The notes: generated from the letters alone by a model not told the origin. 64,000 nucleotides of DNA from Galdieria sulphuraria (GCF_000341285.1 NW_005178465.1:163307-227306); one strand, 5' to 3'. Positions 19,900 to 31,860 are shown, counted from the first letter of the stretch. Numbers and translations: made by a program.

Positions 19900-20415
19900 A
19901 GACTCGATGCTTTGGTATTACTCAACATAACAGTTCCTATTCTTGACCGTGTAATTTCATCTATTACTCTTCATTATCAATCTTTTTCCAACTTGTTGAC
20001 TGTTCGACTGCTTCTCAGTCTTTTTTTGAGGGAAGAGGATGCAGGGCTTCACTACTACCTCTTTGCTGAAGCCAGGCGTAAGCTCCGCTACTCACAAGTA
20101 AGTGTAATATTTAGCTTCTCTTCAAGCCTTAGTTGTGTAAAGTGTTTTGAGAATAGTCTTGTTTTTGTTGCTACTTCTTCTATTTGTTTGTATTCTGTTG
20201 GGTATTAACCAACCCCATTCGACCGTGTTGTTCTTCTTGGCGTTGGGACTAACTTTGTCCTACTTGTGGTAAGATAGTGAAAGCAAATATTGACATAATA
20301 GAAACTTTTATGGAACAAGGTTTATGTCCTTGAAGGCTTAAAATAAAACAGATATTAAAGGCGTTGACTGTTGAGGAGTTATCTTTCTACAACTGTAGTT
20401 GCAGCTTAAGAAGCT
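19900..20415. other. Convergent spacer with an unexplained open frame
   Basis: Between VPS52 and Raptor. Directly after the VPS52 TGA, in the same frame, about 66 codons stay open to a good donor-like CAA|GTAAGT at 20099. The peptide is hydrophobic (LLTVRLLLSLFLREEDAG). A second stretch near 20209-20270 reads a hydrophobic tail ending in a TAA (STVLFFLALGLTLSYLW). They could be exons of a small tail-anchored protein, but no start codon or family is evident. Confidence 0.3.
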
Positions 20416-23400
20416 TTACGCCTTATTCGACGAGTATATGCTAACAACTGAGTTTTCTAGTCCAATACCAAGATAAGGTTGTTCAATATCGAAAGTAATC
20501 CAATTGACGCGATTTTTTGTTTCTGCACAATCTGGTATTTCCAGGCTCTTGAGTAACTCACCTTTTGTATTGAAAATGTCTACGTTGCTTTCTGTTGTCC
20601 TACACGCAAACATAGGCAAACAAGTATGTGCTGAAAGAAATCCGACTTGTCCAAGTTGCAATGTTGATATTGTTTCTAAACCAGTTGATAGTTTTCGGGG
20701 GTCCCAAACACAAACCACACCATCTTTGGAAGCAGACAATAAATGACCTCCTGTGCTGGACGCTTGGCCAAGAACTCGAACAATAGCGTCATTATGTATT
20801 GAATTCTCAATGGGAACCGATTCGATGGAGTTTTGGGTTCTCAAATCAACTGTAAATAGACTTCCATTATCAGTACCTCCAAAAAGACATTGAGGACCCA
20901 TATTTGCTATTGAACCGGTCCATGTGAGGCTATTTATGCAAGAATCCAATGGAACTCTGCACCTAGCAAAACACATTTCTTGAGGAAGATCCCAAAACCT
21001 GATAACACCTGGATTCCTTCGGTTAGTTGCAATTCTTGCACTATAAGGTTCCCAAGACATTGCAAATTTCTTCGAAATGTTAGCTTTAGAGTAGTCGATA
21101 TTTTCTTCCATATCATCGAATTGAGACCAACATCGACAACTAAAGACCATTCGAATATCTTGATTATACCTGTCAACTCTCCATAGCATAATTGTACTGT
21201 CGGAACATGCTGTTAGCAATACATAACGTGTATATGAAGTGATTCTTCCACCAGCTTCACCAATCACTCGCATGGCACATATTTCCCTATCTCCACAAGA
21301 AGCAGTGAGTTGTTGAATCCCATTTTCTGGATTCCATTCACTCCATTCACCATTGCGCGTTCCAATAATGAGCTGAGAACACATCGGTGAAAACTTTACA
21401 CATGTCACTGGCGATCCTCCAAGATCAATGGTTACTTGTTCCTGTAAGTTCTCCATATGATGCCAACGAACATAAACTGGTTTATCAGATAACAGATATC
21501 CTTCGTCAATAATGTCCGGCAGATATACCATTTGCTTATTTTGATTATATAGATTTTCAAAGATACTTTGCGGTGATTGGCCTCCTTTAAGACTTTCAGA
21601 AATTCGAAGATTCATAATCTCGCCTTGACTCCAATCATACAAAGATGGAAGCCTCCATGCATTTCCTATATGTTGACTCTGCTTTTCGCCATTTTGTGAG
21701 TTCATCTCGATATCGTTGTAGTCTACGTCATCGTCATCCATGGTAGAATGAATTTTGAATGCTTCCATTTGTTGTGCAATTCCTTCCAAAGAAACAACCC
21801 GAGGAAGTGACGCATTTTTTATATCTGGAATGAAACTTTTAGCAGAACCATCATAATTCTCTGAAATAGACTTTGTTTCTAAAAGATTAGTTAGTTAGTT
21901 CTTCAACTATTCTTCTTAAGGCTTCATTACCTCGTCCTTGGATACCTTGGCGCTCATTTCGAAAGGAAGTTTCTGCCAAGTCTCTATAAATTTCGGAAGC
22001 AAAGGAAGAAACTTCTATCTGAGGATCTCCTGAGAGATAAAGGAGAACTTGAAGCAAAAAAGTTCCCAAAGGATCTTCTACAAGGTTCCTTTCCATAGAA
22101 TATCCCACTTTTTTAGGATCACCATCATATAGTGTCTTTATAGTTCTAGCAGTCAATTTGACTACTTCTCTTCTAACCAAAGGAGATGCATCGTCACTTT
22201 TCTCTTCGATGATACTAATGATGAAGCCCAGAGCAATATTTCCAAGATCGACACCCAAGTCTCTTATTAACAAAAAATCTTCATATAGTTCCAACTGAAA
22301 AGGCATTCCAGGAGGAAGAAATTCTAAAAAATACAAGACAGAAGCACGATTAGCTGGAGCTTCATCACTTCGCAATACTGTTAATGTGGTTCTTATGAAA
22401 TCATCATTTTCAAAGAGTTCCTCAGCTATCGGAGGATAATTTTTCATAAATTTGGAGAAAAACAGAAAAGACCATCTTCTAACACGCGTGTCCTTTGAAA
22501 AAACCGCTTTGGACATCACAGTGTCCAATGCACGAGACTATATCCTTTTAAATTTCATGTTGTGAAGGAAGACACTTTAGAAACTTACTTCGATCAGTTT
22601 CTTTGGAGCAAAACCGGAAACAACGGACAAAATGAATAATGCCATCACTTGACTTTCATAGGCTTCTTCCTCATCCGTATCCAAAAAGTCCAACATATAA
22701 ATGTGACCCTTTTCTCTTACTAGATCTGCAACACATGAACGATCTTGGCAGATTATTTTTCCCCATATGAATACTAATTCCTATTGATTATTCGGTTAGA
22801 AAAAGCAAAAATAAAAACTTATCATACTTTTTTCAACTCCATTGACGAGCTCTGTAGTAATTTAAGAATATAAGGAAATACTCCAACTGATAAAGTCAAG
22901 TCAACTGCCCAGTCTCCTAATTCTAAGAATCTTCCTATAAGAGTAAGTGCGCGCTTGCGATGATTTTGACTCAGAAGAACCTGCAAAACAATCGGTAACT
23001 GCTCAGGAACTGTGGGTTTTTCACTTTCTATTGTTAACCATGTCTCAAATGCAGACAACTGAATTTATGAATAAATATATTCAATAATAAGCTATCGAAG
23101 AAGCTCTTACCTGATGCTCAAAAAATGGAATGGATATGTAGGATGCTGAGGTATTCATTCTTTCTCCAAGAATGATATCTCTCCTTATTTCTTCATTGTT
23201 GCGAAGATTTTCGTCATCGAAGTAATCCTTTTCAGTTCCCTTTTTCTCATCGGTTGACAATAATGAGGGAAGCTGAGCAAGGCAGAGCTCCATCATATAA
23301 TCCCATGCATGCCATAAACGATGGTGATTCATTGGAGGAAGTTGAGGATTTGTGATTGGTGTGCAATTGAGAGATTTGAGAATGCGTTCAGCTAACAGAA

Positions 23401-24666
23401 AATTTCTAAACAACGATGCTACTAATAGATCTTGGCGAAACAATTTATGAAAGAGAGCTCTCGGAAGTGAATTCCATGCGATACAATCCGTTACAGCTGT
23501 GAAAACCCTAATCACCTTGTTAGTCCCATTGTCTCGACAAATAAGAATTTTTTACCAATTTAGTTCTCCAAACATTGTTTTCTTGTCATTCACTTTTCCA
23601 GGAATGCGATCCAACATTTCTAGACGAACTCCTGAAACCAAAGATCGTGGTAAGAACCATCGAAATGCCATTTGAATAGGAGTAGTCAAGCAAGATGTTA
23701 AAATATCTGCTGGAAAATACGGGTTAGTTGGCAGTGTCTCTTCCGCTCCGCATGAAGCAAATATAATACTATCAGAAAAGGATTTTAGTTCATTTTTCCA
23801 ACCCTCTTTCTCGTTTCCAACTTGAATATCATTTACTTCATCTAAAACTGCATTTGAGGTAGGACTGAGTTTGTCTCTTTTCTTTGCAAACTCAAGAAAA
23901 GATGAAAGTATCAAACCTGCATTGGAGCAGTCAAAAACGAAAGCGGATGGAGTTCCTAGCCAGCTTTGAAGTTCAAACAAGGAAAGTTGAACATAATGAG
24001 TGAAATTTTCACTAAACAAATAAATCTATATAATTTGGTAAATCTGTAAAACTGAAGGAATTCTGTTCGGCGGATTACCTCTCCCGTTGCTGTTGGTCTG
24101 GGAACTCCATGACCATTATAATGAAACAGGACTCTTTCATCCTTGGCTTCACTCCGAAGTTGCAAGCAAAGCTTATGTACATCATCTAACGTTGGCTCCG
24201 CAACAAGATGATATTGGGCCTTTGGTTGCCATCTTTCGTATTGTCCTTGTAAAGCCGCACTCACAACCTCAGATGGTCTCTGTGATCCTAATTTTAAAGG
24301 ATCTATCCAACATTCCAAGGTTGCACAAGGATTAGGTTTTCCCTCTTCATACTGAGCAACAAATGAGGTCGACTGGAATAGTGGAAAAAGTGAACATTCA
24401 TACCAACTGTGGACCCTCACTCAAGCAAAGAACCAAACCAACGCTAGATATTTTGACTCGATGACGTATCCTCCAGTTTTCTACAACACCAGTATAAGAA
24501 AGTCCAGCAGTCTTAGTTGCAAGAGAAACCTATATGAATAGTGGCATTGTTCGGTATAAATGAAACACCAAAGCAATGCTTTTTCGCTTACTTCAAGGGC
24601 TTCAAGGTGCTTTTCGTCCAAGTACTTCCATATTTCTGTTCCATGTTCTCGTAATTGAGCCATCAA
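20416..24666 (-). CDS. RAPTOR: Raptor (KOG1), TORC1 scaffold, multi-exon
   Basis: About eight exons read right to left, roughly 1300 residues. First exon 24592-24666, with the start at 24666. The caspase-like RNC domain follows: [31 protein letters not shown], and [20 protein letters not shown], then a FVFDCSNAG block. In Raptor the caspase fold lacks protease activity and helps position substrates. HEAT repeats lie at about 21.9-23.5 kb (for example [13 protein letters not shown], then [20 protein letters not shown]-type helices). The last exon (20416 to about 21870) encodes the seven-bladed WD40 domain with [13 protein letters not shown] and [14 protein letters not shown]. The exact joins of the middle exons were not all fixed. 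A decayed second copy lies at 49.3-51.5 kb. Confidence 0.88.
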
Positions 24667-24778
24667 ACAACAAAACAGTAAACGGACACGTCAAGGACAT
24701 TCAATTTGATCAGATTTTGGTGGGAAAACCAGAGACATCGCATGATTGATTGATGCTGTTTTTTGTTGGCTACTCAAG

Positions 24779-26473
24779 ATGACTAATTTAGAACGTCTAA
24801 CATACAATGATCCTATCAAATATTCGAAAATTGATATAGATTATTGCAGACAATTGCTTTCACAAGCAGAGCAAATGGAACAGCTGTTACGAGTGCAAGA
24901 GAATTCAACTGCGGTAAATAGATTAAAAGACTCCATATTAGATTGGTGTCCTGATATATCACTCGGAAAAGAACTCAATACAAAACCTAATACCCATCTT
25001 TCAACTTCTTTCAAAAATCAGTACTCCAAAGACCTTGTAAGGGAAACAAAAGGATTGACGGATAGCCAAGGACAGAAGCGAGACATTGAGAACGGTGGAA
25101 AGGATTCCATATTCAGTGACATTACAGATATAGAAACTTGTGACGTAATTTGTCAAGAAGCAATATCTGCACTGGAACAAAACGAAAGAGAGAAGCAACA
25201 GCTACTCTGTGAAATACAAGAAGAAAGGAAGAAATATTGGAACGAAAGAAAACAGCTCCAAGCAGAGATTGAACAACTACAGAAAGAAAGAGAGAACGCG
25301 AAGAAGAGTCAAGACGAGTGTAAGACCGAAGTAGAGACACTAAGGGAAAGATTGGTCGCTCTCCATCAAGAGCTGGAGGAGAAAAGACTACCGAGCTATG
25401 AGCAATTGCGCAAAGAACTGGAGAAAGTGATGGGACTTTACAAAGATCAAAACGAAACTTTACAGCAAATTCGAGAAGAAAAAGCCAAGCTCTTGCAAGA
25501 ACTTGAAGAAACAGAGGCTTCTAGAGTGGCATTACGAATGAAACTGAGCAACACCGAAAGTGATTTGCAACTTTTAGAAAAGAGCAAAACTCGGGTTGAT
25601 AGTGAATATGAAAAACTTCAAACCCAACTTGTCGAGCTTGAAAAACAAAGAAGGAAGCTTTTAATGGAAACAGAAACTACTTCAAACCAGGAGATTGACT
25701 CCTTACGGAGAAAACTAAAAGCCCAGGCGAATGAAAAGATGGAACTTATACAGCAGCTGGAATCTGTAAGAGAGGAATATCAGGAAATAAAAATTTGTAT
25801 CACTCAAGAATACGAACAAATGAAATCAACGAATGCTGAATTGGCGCAGCAACACAATCTAACACTAAAACAGTTGGAAGAGATGAGGAATGAATGCAAT
25901 CAGTTGCTTCAGGAAAATAAAAACTTACACAAAAAGAATGAAGAATTAATGTATCGATGTAAAGTTTCAGAAGAACAGCTTAGTCAATTGGAGGAGTTGC
26001 AAAATACGAAAAGGAATGCAGGATATGAGGAAGGCAACTTGAATGGTATAAAAAGAGATATTAGGAAGAAGTGCTTTGAAAAGGAATCCGAAGCAATGGA
26101 AAGAGAGCGACAACTTTTTATAAGAGATGTATTCGCACTGAAAAGAGCAAAAGATGAACTTGTGGCACAATTGCAACAAGTAACATCGTCAAATTTGAGA
26201 AATGAGAATACACAAGAAAGCGGCAAGTGCAACATTTCAGCTTTTCAAAAGTCGCACTATTGTTTGGAGGATATCCTACCTGGCTCCTCCATATTAACAA
26301 AAGCTTCTGAGCCAAGTAAAATTTGGACACAAAAGGTTAAACTTATGTCGCACAATATGAAAGGAAATAGAATAAGAGCCAATATACAAAAGGCGTTTAA
26401 ACATACATTCCAACAAGATAAAAGCAACAGGAAGGAAATGAAGGGAGTAGTAAACCAAGAGGCAAGTACATAG
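24779..26473 (+). CDS. Long coiled-coil protein, unrecognised
   Basis: About 564 residues from the ATG at 24779, 112 bp from the divergent Raptor start. The first ~110 residues are not coiled coil (LERLTYNDPIKYSKIDIDYC). From about residue 130 to 480 the protein is almost continuous heptad coiled coil, rich in Glu, Lys, Gln and Leu. The last ~80 residues are basic (KGNRIRANIQKAFKHTF). Composition fits a golgin, centrosomal or SMC-like rod, but no ATPase, GRIP or other end domain is visible, so no function can be given. Confidence 0.7.
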   Translation: MTNLERLTYNDPIKYSKIDIDYCRQLLSQAEQMEQLLRVQENSTAVNRLKDSILDWCPDISLGKELNTKPNTHLSTSFKNQYSKDLVRETKGLTDSQGQKRDIENGGKDSIFSDITDIETCDVICQEAISALEQNEREKQQLLCEIQEERKKYWNERKQLQAEIEQLQKERENAKKSQDECKTEVETLRERLVALHQELEEKRLPSYEQLRKELEKVMGLYKDQNETLQQIREEKAKLLQELEETEASRVALRMKLSNTESDLQLLEKSKTRVDSEYEKLQTQLVELEKQRRKLLMETETTSNQEIDSLRRKLKAQANEKMELIQQLESVREEYQEIKICITQEYEQMKSTNAELAQQHNLTLKQLEEMRNECNQLLQENKNLHKKNEELMYRCKVSEEQLSQLEELQNTKRNAGYEEGNLNGIKRDIRKKCFEKESEAMERERQLFIRDVFALKRAKDELVAQLQQVTSSNLRNENTQESGKCNISAFQKSHYCLEDILPGSSILTKASEPSKIWTQKVKLMSHNMKGNRIRANIQKAFKHTFQQDKSNRKEMKGVVNQEAST

Positions 26474-26580
26474 CTTTGAGTTTCTGTATGTGATTATAAT
26501 AATTTGTGAGTAATTCTAAACTATATCTTCAACTTTGAAAGAATTATTTTCAAATTCAGATTCTTAAGAACAATGTTTGT

Positions 26581-27765
26581 TTAATGTTGAGTAAAATCTC
26601 TTTCATTTCCTTTTGGATAACGCTCAATAACTCTCATTTTGGCACTTCGACATCGAATATTTACTTCTCTTTCTTCTTCTGAAGGAACTATCGGCTTCTT
26701 AGTCAATATACGAAATTCACTCTTCTCTGCATATTCTTTAAATGTTTGCTTGACTATTCTATCTTCCAATGAATGAAAAGATATAATAGCTAATCTACCA
26801 ACGGGTCCTAAACATGAGAGGGCCATTGGGATAAATGTGTTCAATTCGTTCAACTCGCTATTCACAAAGAGACGTAATGACTGGAAAGTAAGTGTTGCAG
26901 GATGAATTTTTCGATATCTCGCACGTTCCTTCTTTGCATTACAAACAATATTTGCCAATTGACAAGTTGTGTTGATAGGATTCCTTTGTCTCTCTTTAAC
27001 AATAGCTGCGGCCACACGTTTCCACTTACGTTCTTCTCCTAATTCCCGAATTATGTTACCCAATGCTTCTTCGCTGGACTGATTGACAACTTGCCAAGCT
27101 GTTGTACTCTGTGAAAGATCCATTCTCATATCTAGTGGACCATCATGAGAGAAACTAAAACCACGACTAGCATTATCCAGTTGCATTGAAGAAACCCCCA
27201 AATCCGCAAGAATGAAACCAACATCTTGACTTGTCACTTTTTCTTGAGTAAGAATCTCAACTATCTTGGCAAAACTGCCTTGTACAAACCGTACAGAATG
27301 CTAGTTCAATTAGACCAAGTAAACCAAAGGGAAGAGAATACGATACCGTCAAGTTGCTTTCCTCGAGAAACTTTCTGCAGTTCTCATCCTTGTCGATAGC
27401 TATACATCTGGAGAAAATTCCCAACTCCATAATCTTTTGGCAATGACCTCCAGCTCCCACTGTACAGTCCACAAACACTTTTCCAGCCACATTTGCTTGC
27501 ACTGCGTTTTCGATAACCTCTTGTAAGAGAACTGGAACGTGCAAATTTCTCTCCTATGAGGCAAGCATATGTTCAGCCTATCGGGCAAGTATCATACTGA
27601 CTCTACCTTGCCTCGAGAAAACTGCAAGGTTGGAGATACTTTGTCCTCCACTGAACAATAACATTTCAAAGAATGGAAAGTCTTCCTCTTCACGCAATGA
27701 AAAGCCTTCCTTCTGTGTAAACATAGCAAACTGGATAACCAGAAGAAGGATAATTGAAATGTCAT
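26581..27765 (-). CDS. rsmH: RsmH/MraW-type rRNA (cytosine-N4) methyltransferase, organellar
   Basis: Three exons, 27607-27765, 27347-27553 and 26581-27300 (introns 53 and 46 nt), sum to 1086 nt (361 residues). The start at 27765 adds ~50 basic residues ahead of the enzyme, a likely organelle presequence. Core blocks: NLHVPVLLQEVIENA, SAM-binding FVDCTVGAGGHCQKI, AIDKDE, ILADLGVSSMQLDNASRGFS, GPLDMRMD, RIHP-like YRKIHPATLTFQSLRLFVN, and ISFHSLEDRIVKQTF. RsmH methylates C1402 of small-subunit rRNA in the P site. The eukaryotic homologues act in mitochondria (METTL15) or plastids, and which one applies here is undecided. The start is 56 bp from the divergent eL22 gene. Confidence 0.9.
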
Positions 27766-27821
27766 AAATAGAAATTTATTGTCGAAGCGGAATTGGGCAG
27801 CAACGTCGACGGTTGTTAGTC
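27766..27821. promoter_or_regulatory. 56-bp divergent promoter, rsmH / eL22
   Basis: Only 56 bp lie between the ATG of rsmH (minus) and the ATG of the ribosomal protein gene (plus). A shared bidirectional promoter is implied, although no TATA-like or other motif is clear. Confidence 0.45.
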
Positions 27822-28305
27822 ATGGCAGTAAAGAGTAAACGTGTAAGTGAATACTATACTTCACATGAAGTAGTTGACGTAAGAAAGGAACGCAAGGTAA
27901 AAAGGGGCAAAAAGATTTCCCGCAATTTCACAATTGACTGCAGTAATCCCGTTGAAGATGGAATCTTTGACGTTTCGTCCTTTGTAAGTAACTAAAGCTT
28001 GAACTTGTGTTTCTTAACTATTTCGTTATTTCAAGGAGAAGTTTCTACAGGATCGCATAAAAGTTGACGGCAAACCTGGAAATTTGAAGGATGTCATCAA
28101 GGTCACAAGAGTGGAGTCAAAACTGCAAGTAACTGCAGAAATTCGTCTATCAAAACGTTACTTAAAATACCTCACAAAGAAATATCTTAAGAAACAGCAG
28201 CTTCGTGACTGGCTTCATGTCGTTGCTTGTAGCAAAAACGCATATGAACTTCGCTACTTCAATATTTCTGAGGAGGGAGAACAGGAGGAGAGTGATGAAG
28301 AATAA
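27822..28305 (+). CDS. RPL22: 60S ribosomal protein eL22
   Basis: Two exons, 27822-27983 and 28036-28305, with a GTAAGT donor and TTTCAAG acceptor. They give 432 nt (143 residues). Family blocks: [19 protein letters not shown], then [19 protein letters not shown], and [20 protein letters not shown] followed by [17 protein letters not shown], with an acidic tail. The N-terminal ~38 residues before [10 protein letters not shown] are longer than usual and Lys/Arg-rich. A second intron hidden there was considered, but no pair of sites keeps the frame. Confidence 0.92.
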
Positions 28306-28991
28306 AGCCAAAATATTTTAGCTTTGCTCGTTTCATTCATAGATGAACCCTTTACACAGTAAACTAACTGAGTTTTTGACTATTTTTTCAGGTTATGTTT
28401 TCAACTTGGAAACGAGTGTCGGACCGAGTCTGAAAGTATTTTCGCGATTACACTCTCTCGGGAAGCGTTCAGAATTCTTATCTATTTCTTTCGTTACTAT
28501 GTTGAAGTTTAACAACACTTAATATTATCAGAAATTTCGGTTGTCCGATTGTGATTTAATCCTGCTCAGTAGCTTAACTTGAAGTTATGTACTTGAGGAG
28601 TTCCTAGAAATGAAGAGGCAGTTTGGTTTGAAAAAAATTTATGTCAACCTGCAAAGTTTGCCCTTGTTGTATTTCGAGCAAGATACTCATCCCATTTCAA
28701 GCAAGTGTCTTGCGTTCGTTTTCGAACAGTTGGCTTTTGCTTATCAAAGGTCAACATTATAAAGTAGAGATGGAAGTTTATCTTTTTGTGGAAAGGAAGA
28801 TGGCTAGGCAGCAAAGGACAAATGTGCTGAGATCATACAAAGGTTTGAGAAGGTGAAAAGCTTGCGAGGCAGCGTAATAAACAACTCTTTAGTAACGGTT
28901 TGTATTCAAACTTCAATTCCAGAAATTCATGCTTGAGAAGTTTAACGATTCAAATCACAATCATTCCCCAAATAGGCATTGAGTCGATTCT
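28306..28991. other. Intergenic, no gene seen
   Basis: About 690 bp between eL22 and the glycosyltransferase. A 71-codon frame at 28641-28856 shows no family features and is probably chance. The segment just before 28992 likely contains the glycosyltransferase promoter. Confidence 0.45.
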
Positions 28992-30155
28992 ATGATTGTT
29001 TTGAAGAAAACTAGAGGCGGCCTTCTTTATTGGAACGCAACTATTTTAAAATTAGCCACTATACTGTTTATAGGAATTTTATTGGTGTGTTCAGTACATT
29101 TTTTCAATTTGTCTTCCTCATACAGTAGCCGAACCACGAGTGACGGTCCCTTGCGTTCTAGTATCGATGAATTTTGCGAGTCCTTAGGATATCCTCTTGT
29201 TATGCCTCTTGAAGAGAACTTATTCTCAGAAAGACATAGAAAAGAGACGCTTTGTGTATTTTGGGATGTTGGGGATGTTTATGAGGCTAGCTTTATAGCA
29301 GATATTCTTTTGAAGGAATATCCGTCTACCATTTATCATATAACAGATACGAGTGTGGAATCTATCCTTCATAGCAACAGATCTCTAACACATATTTGTA
29401 AGCATAGTCTACTTGTTACCAACAGTGATGAATCAAAGATACTAAACATCCTGAAAACTTTACAAGAGAGTGGTTTTGATAATAGAGGAGTATTCCTTTT
29501 GTCAGACGAAGGCTGTTCAAAGCATTGCCGTGATATAAGTCGACCCTATTGTGATTATATTATCCGAAATTACTGGTGTGAAGCTATGAATTCTCACCAA
29601 GATGCATACTGGATGCCTTTAGGCTATGCTATTCCATTCGTGGAACCCAATGAAAACACCATTTTGCCATGTTTTCTTAGAAAATATACAGCTTCATTCA
29701 AAGGATCTCTGAAGTCTGATCGTCTTCGTTTTATTGAATATTTGAAAAACTCTAGTGTATATAATGAATCAAGATTTCTTGTTCAGACAACAGAGGATTT
29801 CCATAAGGGAGATCCAGCATATAAGTTTCGAGGTCTGTTAATGGATTCACAAATAATTCCTTGTCCTGCTGGAGTTAATTCCGAACAATTCCGAATCTGG
29901 GTAGCATTATCCACAGCTTCTATTCCCATTCTACAACAAGGAGAAACCTTTTTCAAACTTCCGCAAGATCATCCTCTGATTATCGTGGAAAGTGTAGAAG
30001 AAATGGTTAGAGAAATCGAGCGGTTGAACAATGAGCCTTTAAAAATGATGAAGATACAGTGCAAAATCTTTCGCTGGTGGCTTTCTTATAAGAGAACTCT
30101 CCAGAGACAAGTACCTCAACTTGTTCTTGACGGCCGACATTTGAATTGGCAGTAA
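28992..30155 (+). CDS. Type II membrane glycosyltransferase, exostosin/RXYLT1-like
   Basis: Single-exon 387-residue protein. A short basic N-terminus is followed by a signal-anchor at about 18-38 (LKLATILFIGILLVCSVHFF). The lumenal part has FLLSDEGCSKHC, YCDYIIRNYWCE, YWMPLGYAIPF and then a GT47-like pattern, FKGSLKSDRLRFIEYLKNSS, resembling the GxxxSxRxxFL motif. A C-terminal block follows: PCPAGVNSEQFRIWVALSTA and IPILQQGE...FKLPQDHPLI, which fits the nucleotide-sugar end of exostosin-like and RXYLT1/TMEM5-type enzymes. Sequons NRS and NSS suit the secretory pathway. The family label is an inference, and the sugar is unknown. Confidence 0.6.
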   Translation: MIVLKKTRGGLLYWNATILKLATILFIGILLVCSVHFFNLSSSYSSRTTSDGPLRSSIDEFCESLGYPLVMPLEENLFSERHRKETLCVFWDVGDVYEASFIADILLKEYPSTIYHITDTSVESILHSNRSLTHICKHSLLVTNSDESKILNILKTLQESGFDNRGVFLLSDEGCSKHCRDISRPYCDYIIRNYWCEAMNSHQDAYWMPLGYAIPFVEPNENTILPCFLRKYTASFKGSLKSDRLRFIEYLKNSSVYNESRFLVQTTEDFHKGDPAYKFRGLLMDSQIIPCPAGVNSEQFRIWVALSTASIPILQQGETFFKLPQDHPLIIVESVEEMVREIERLNNEPLKMMKIQCKIFRWWLSYKRTLQRQVPQLVLDGRHLNWQ

Positions 30156-31009
30156 CACCCTGGACTCTTTTGGAGTTGGAGTTCGAGTACTTGAGACGTT
30201 GTTACGTTTTCTGTAATTGTAACTTAGTGGACTGTCAGATCTTGTTTCAGATAAAAGTCACTGTCTTTTCTTTTTTGCAAAATGATTTTTGTTGACAGTA
30301 GCAATGCCTATTGGATGCTATTATGAGTACAAGAATGAAAGTGCATCAAGTGAGACTATGAATACATCGAACTTTCTCTTCCAGTAGTGTTCTATTATGT
30401 CTTGACTTTTTGACAGTATTTGAGTATTCACTTATTCATAGAGCGTTGTTTGAGTTCAAAAGCTTCTAATGTTAAAATTTTATTCTAAACCATTTTAAAA
30501 GCAAGATTTGTCACTTTGTAGCCGAAGCATGATTGTATTAGCTCGGATACAAAGACCAAGGCTGTTCTAAATCGGAAGAGGTTAATATTCTCAGAAGTGT
30601 ATTTGTAGTAATTGGTCATTGACGCTGTTATTGGAAAGGATTGTCATAGTTGGAAGTTTATAGTATCGTTGTCAGAGCTTTTCTTATTTTAACTAAATAC
30701 ATATGCCAACAATTCATTTTGGTTCCATATGAATTTAAAAATTCTGCAATTGCAACTAATCTCCCGCTAGATTTTGAACTGCAAAACGTAGTGAACAGTA
30801 TGATAAGTATCTTTCAATTAGTTAATTTAATCTTCAATAAGAAAAAAGGAGGCCTTCCGAGAAGGATTGGTTTTGCTGTTCAAACCACGAGAGACTGTTG
30901 CAGGAGGGGGTTGATCAAGAATTGCATGTTTTTCGGACTTTGAAACGTTAATATGTCAAATAGAACTATTCGCCCTCATTGCTCACGAATAGAAATCTTT
31001 CTCTGATTC
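30156..31009. other. Intergenic, no gene seen
   Basis: A 97-codon frame at 30650-30943 lacks a usable ATG at its start and any recognised motif. It might be a decayed part of the GT61 relic that follows, but I see no direct support. Confidence 0.35.
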
Positions 31010-31860
31010 TAGGATTGACATCCATCAAACAATTCTCTCATTCGAAGGAGTCACAGACTTATGTGGTTTCAAGGACATTCGATGATTCTTGAAGACTCTA
31101 ATGATGGGTTTCTATTGCATTTGTTTCATTTTGTAGAGTACTTCATCGGATATTTCATTCAAGAGAAGATAATATTTTGCGTTTGAAGCATTTCTATTTA
31201 AATTTGGATTTTTTTTCGTCGTGGAATGACTCGTGGTTAGATGGATTGGAAGAACTTCATCTTTCGGACAATGCCTTTCCTAATAAGGAATTTTCTTTTG
31301 AATATTAACAATATCTAACAGACGTTTTTCTGAAGAAAGTTATTTGAACTCAGATTTAACGAAGCCTTGGGAACTCATGGTTTCGGATAGCGGCTAATCA
31401 CCTTAGGACATTTGCGAAGAAGATGCAGAGTCACCAAAATACAAATAAGATAAAGCATACTTCACAAAAGATTGTTTCGTATGTATTCAACTATAAGTAC
31501 ATCAAACGTTAAAGTCCTTTCCGGAAAAATCAATGATACAAGTGATCGAAAGCATGAGAGAGTTTAGACTTCAAGTTCTTCAAATGGAATACATGGATCC
31601 ACAGACTCAACTTGAGGCCATTAGAGAAACTGATATCTTGATAGGAGTTCATGGCAATGGTCAAACGCATATGGCTTTTTAGTGAAGGATGCATTTGCTA
31701 TCGAAATATTTCCTCCCAACTTCTCTGCATTGACTACTACTTGCCTATCAGAATGTTGAGCATCGCCACGTTCTCTTTTGCAATGATAAAGATGGTGGTT
31801 TGGTTTCTAATGGAACACTTTCTGAGGAGTTTCATGGGTCTCCAACTCAGATTTTAGTAG
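31010..31860 (+). pseudogene. GT61-type glycosyltransferase relic
   Basis: Fragments in shifting frames match the GT61 (EOGT/xylosyltransferase-like) C-terminal half. LLHLFHFVEYFIGYF lies at about 31108-31155. Then comes LEAIRETDILIGVHGNGQTH with MAF up to a stop at about 31680, equivalent to the conserved TDILIGxHGAGLTH signature. AFAIEIFPPNFSALTTT continues in another frame from about 31690, matching the conserved EIFP block. At least one frameshift or stop separates the last two. No complete reading frame or signal-anchor was found. A decayed gene is the simplest reading. Confidence 0.6.

Noticed and set aside
20209-20280. tRNA-like or small RNA in the Raptor/VPS52 spacer
   Set aside because: The segment has no paired stems or conserved boxes. 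It reads better as a hydrophobic peptide tail.
27822-27983. Extra intron in the eL22 N-terminus (GTAAGT at 27843)
   Set aside because: A good donor is present, but no acceptor restores the conserved FTIDC frame.
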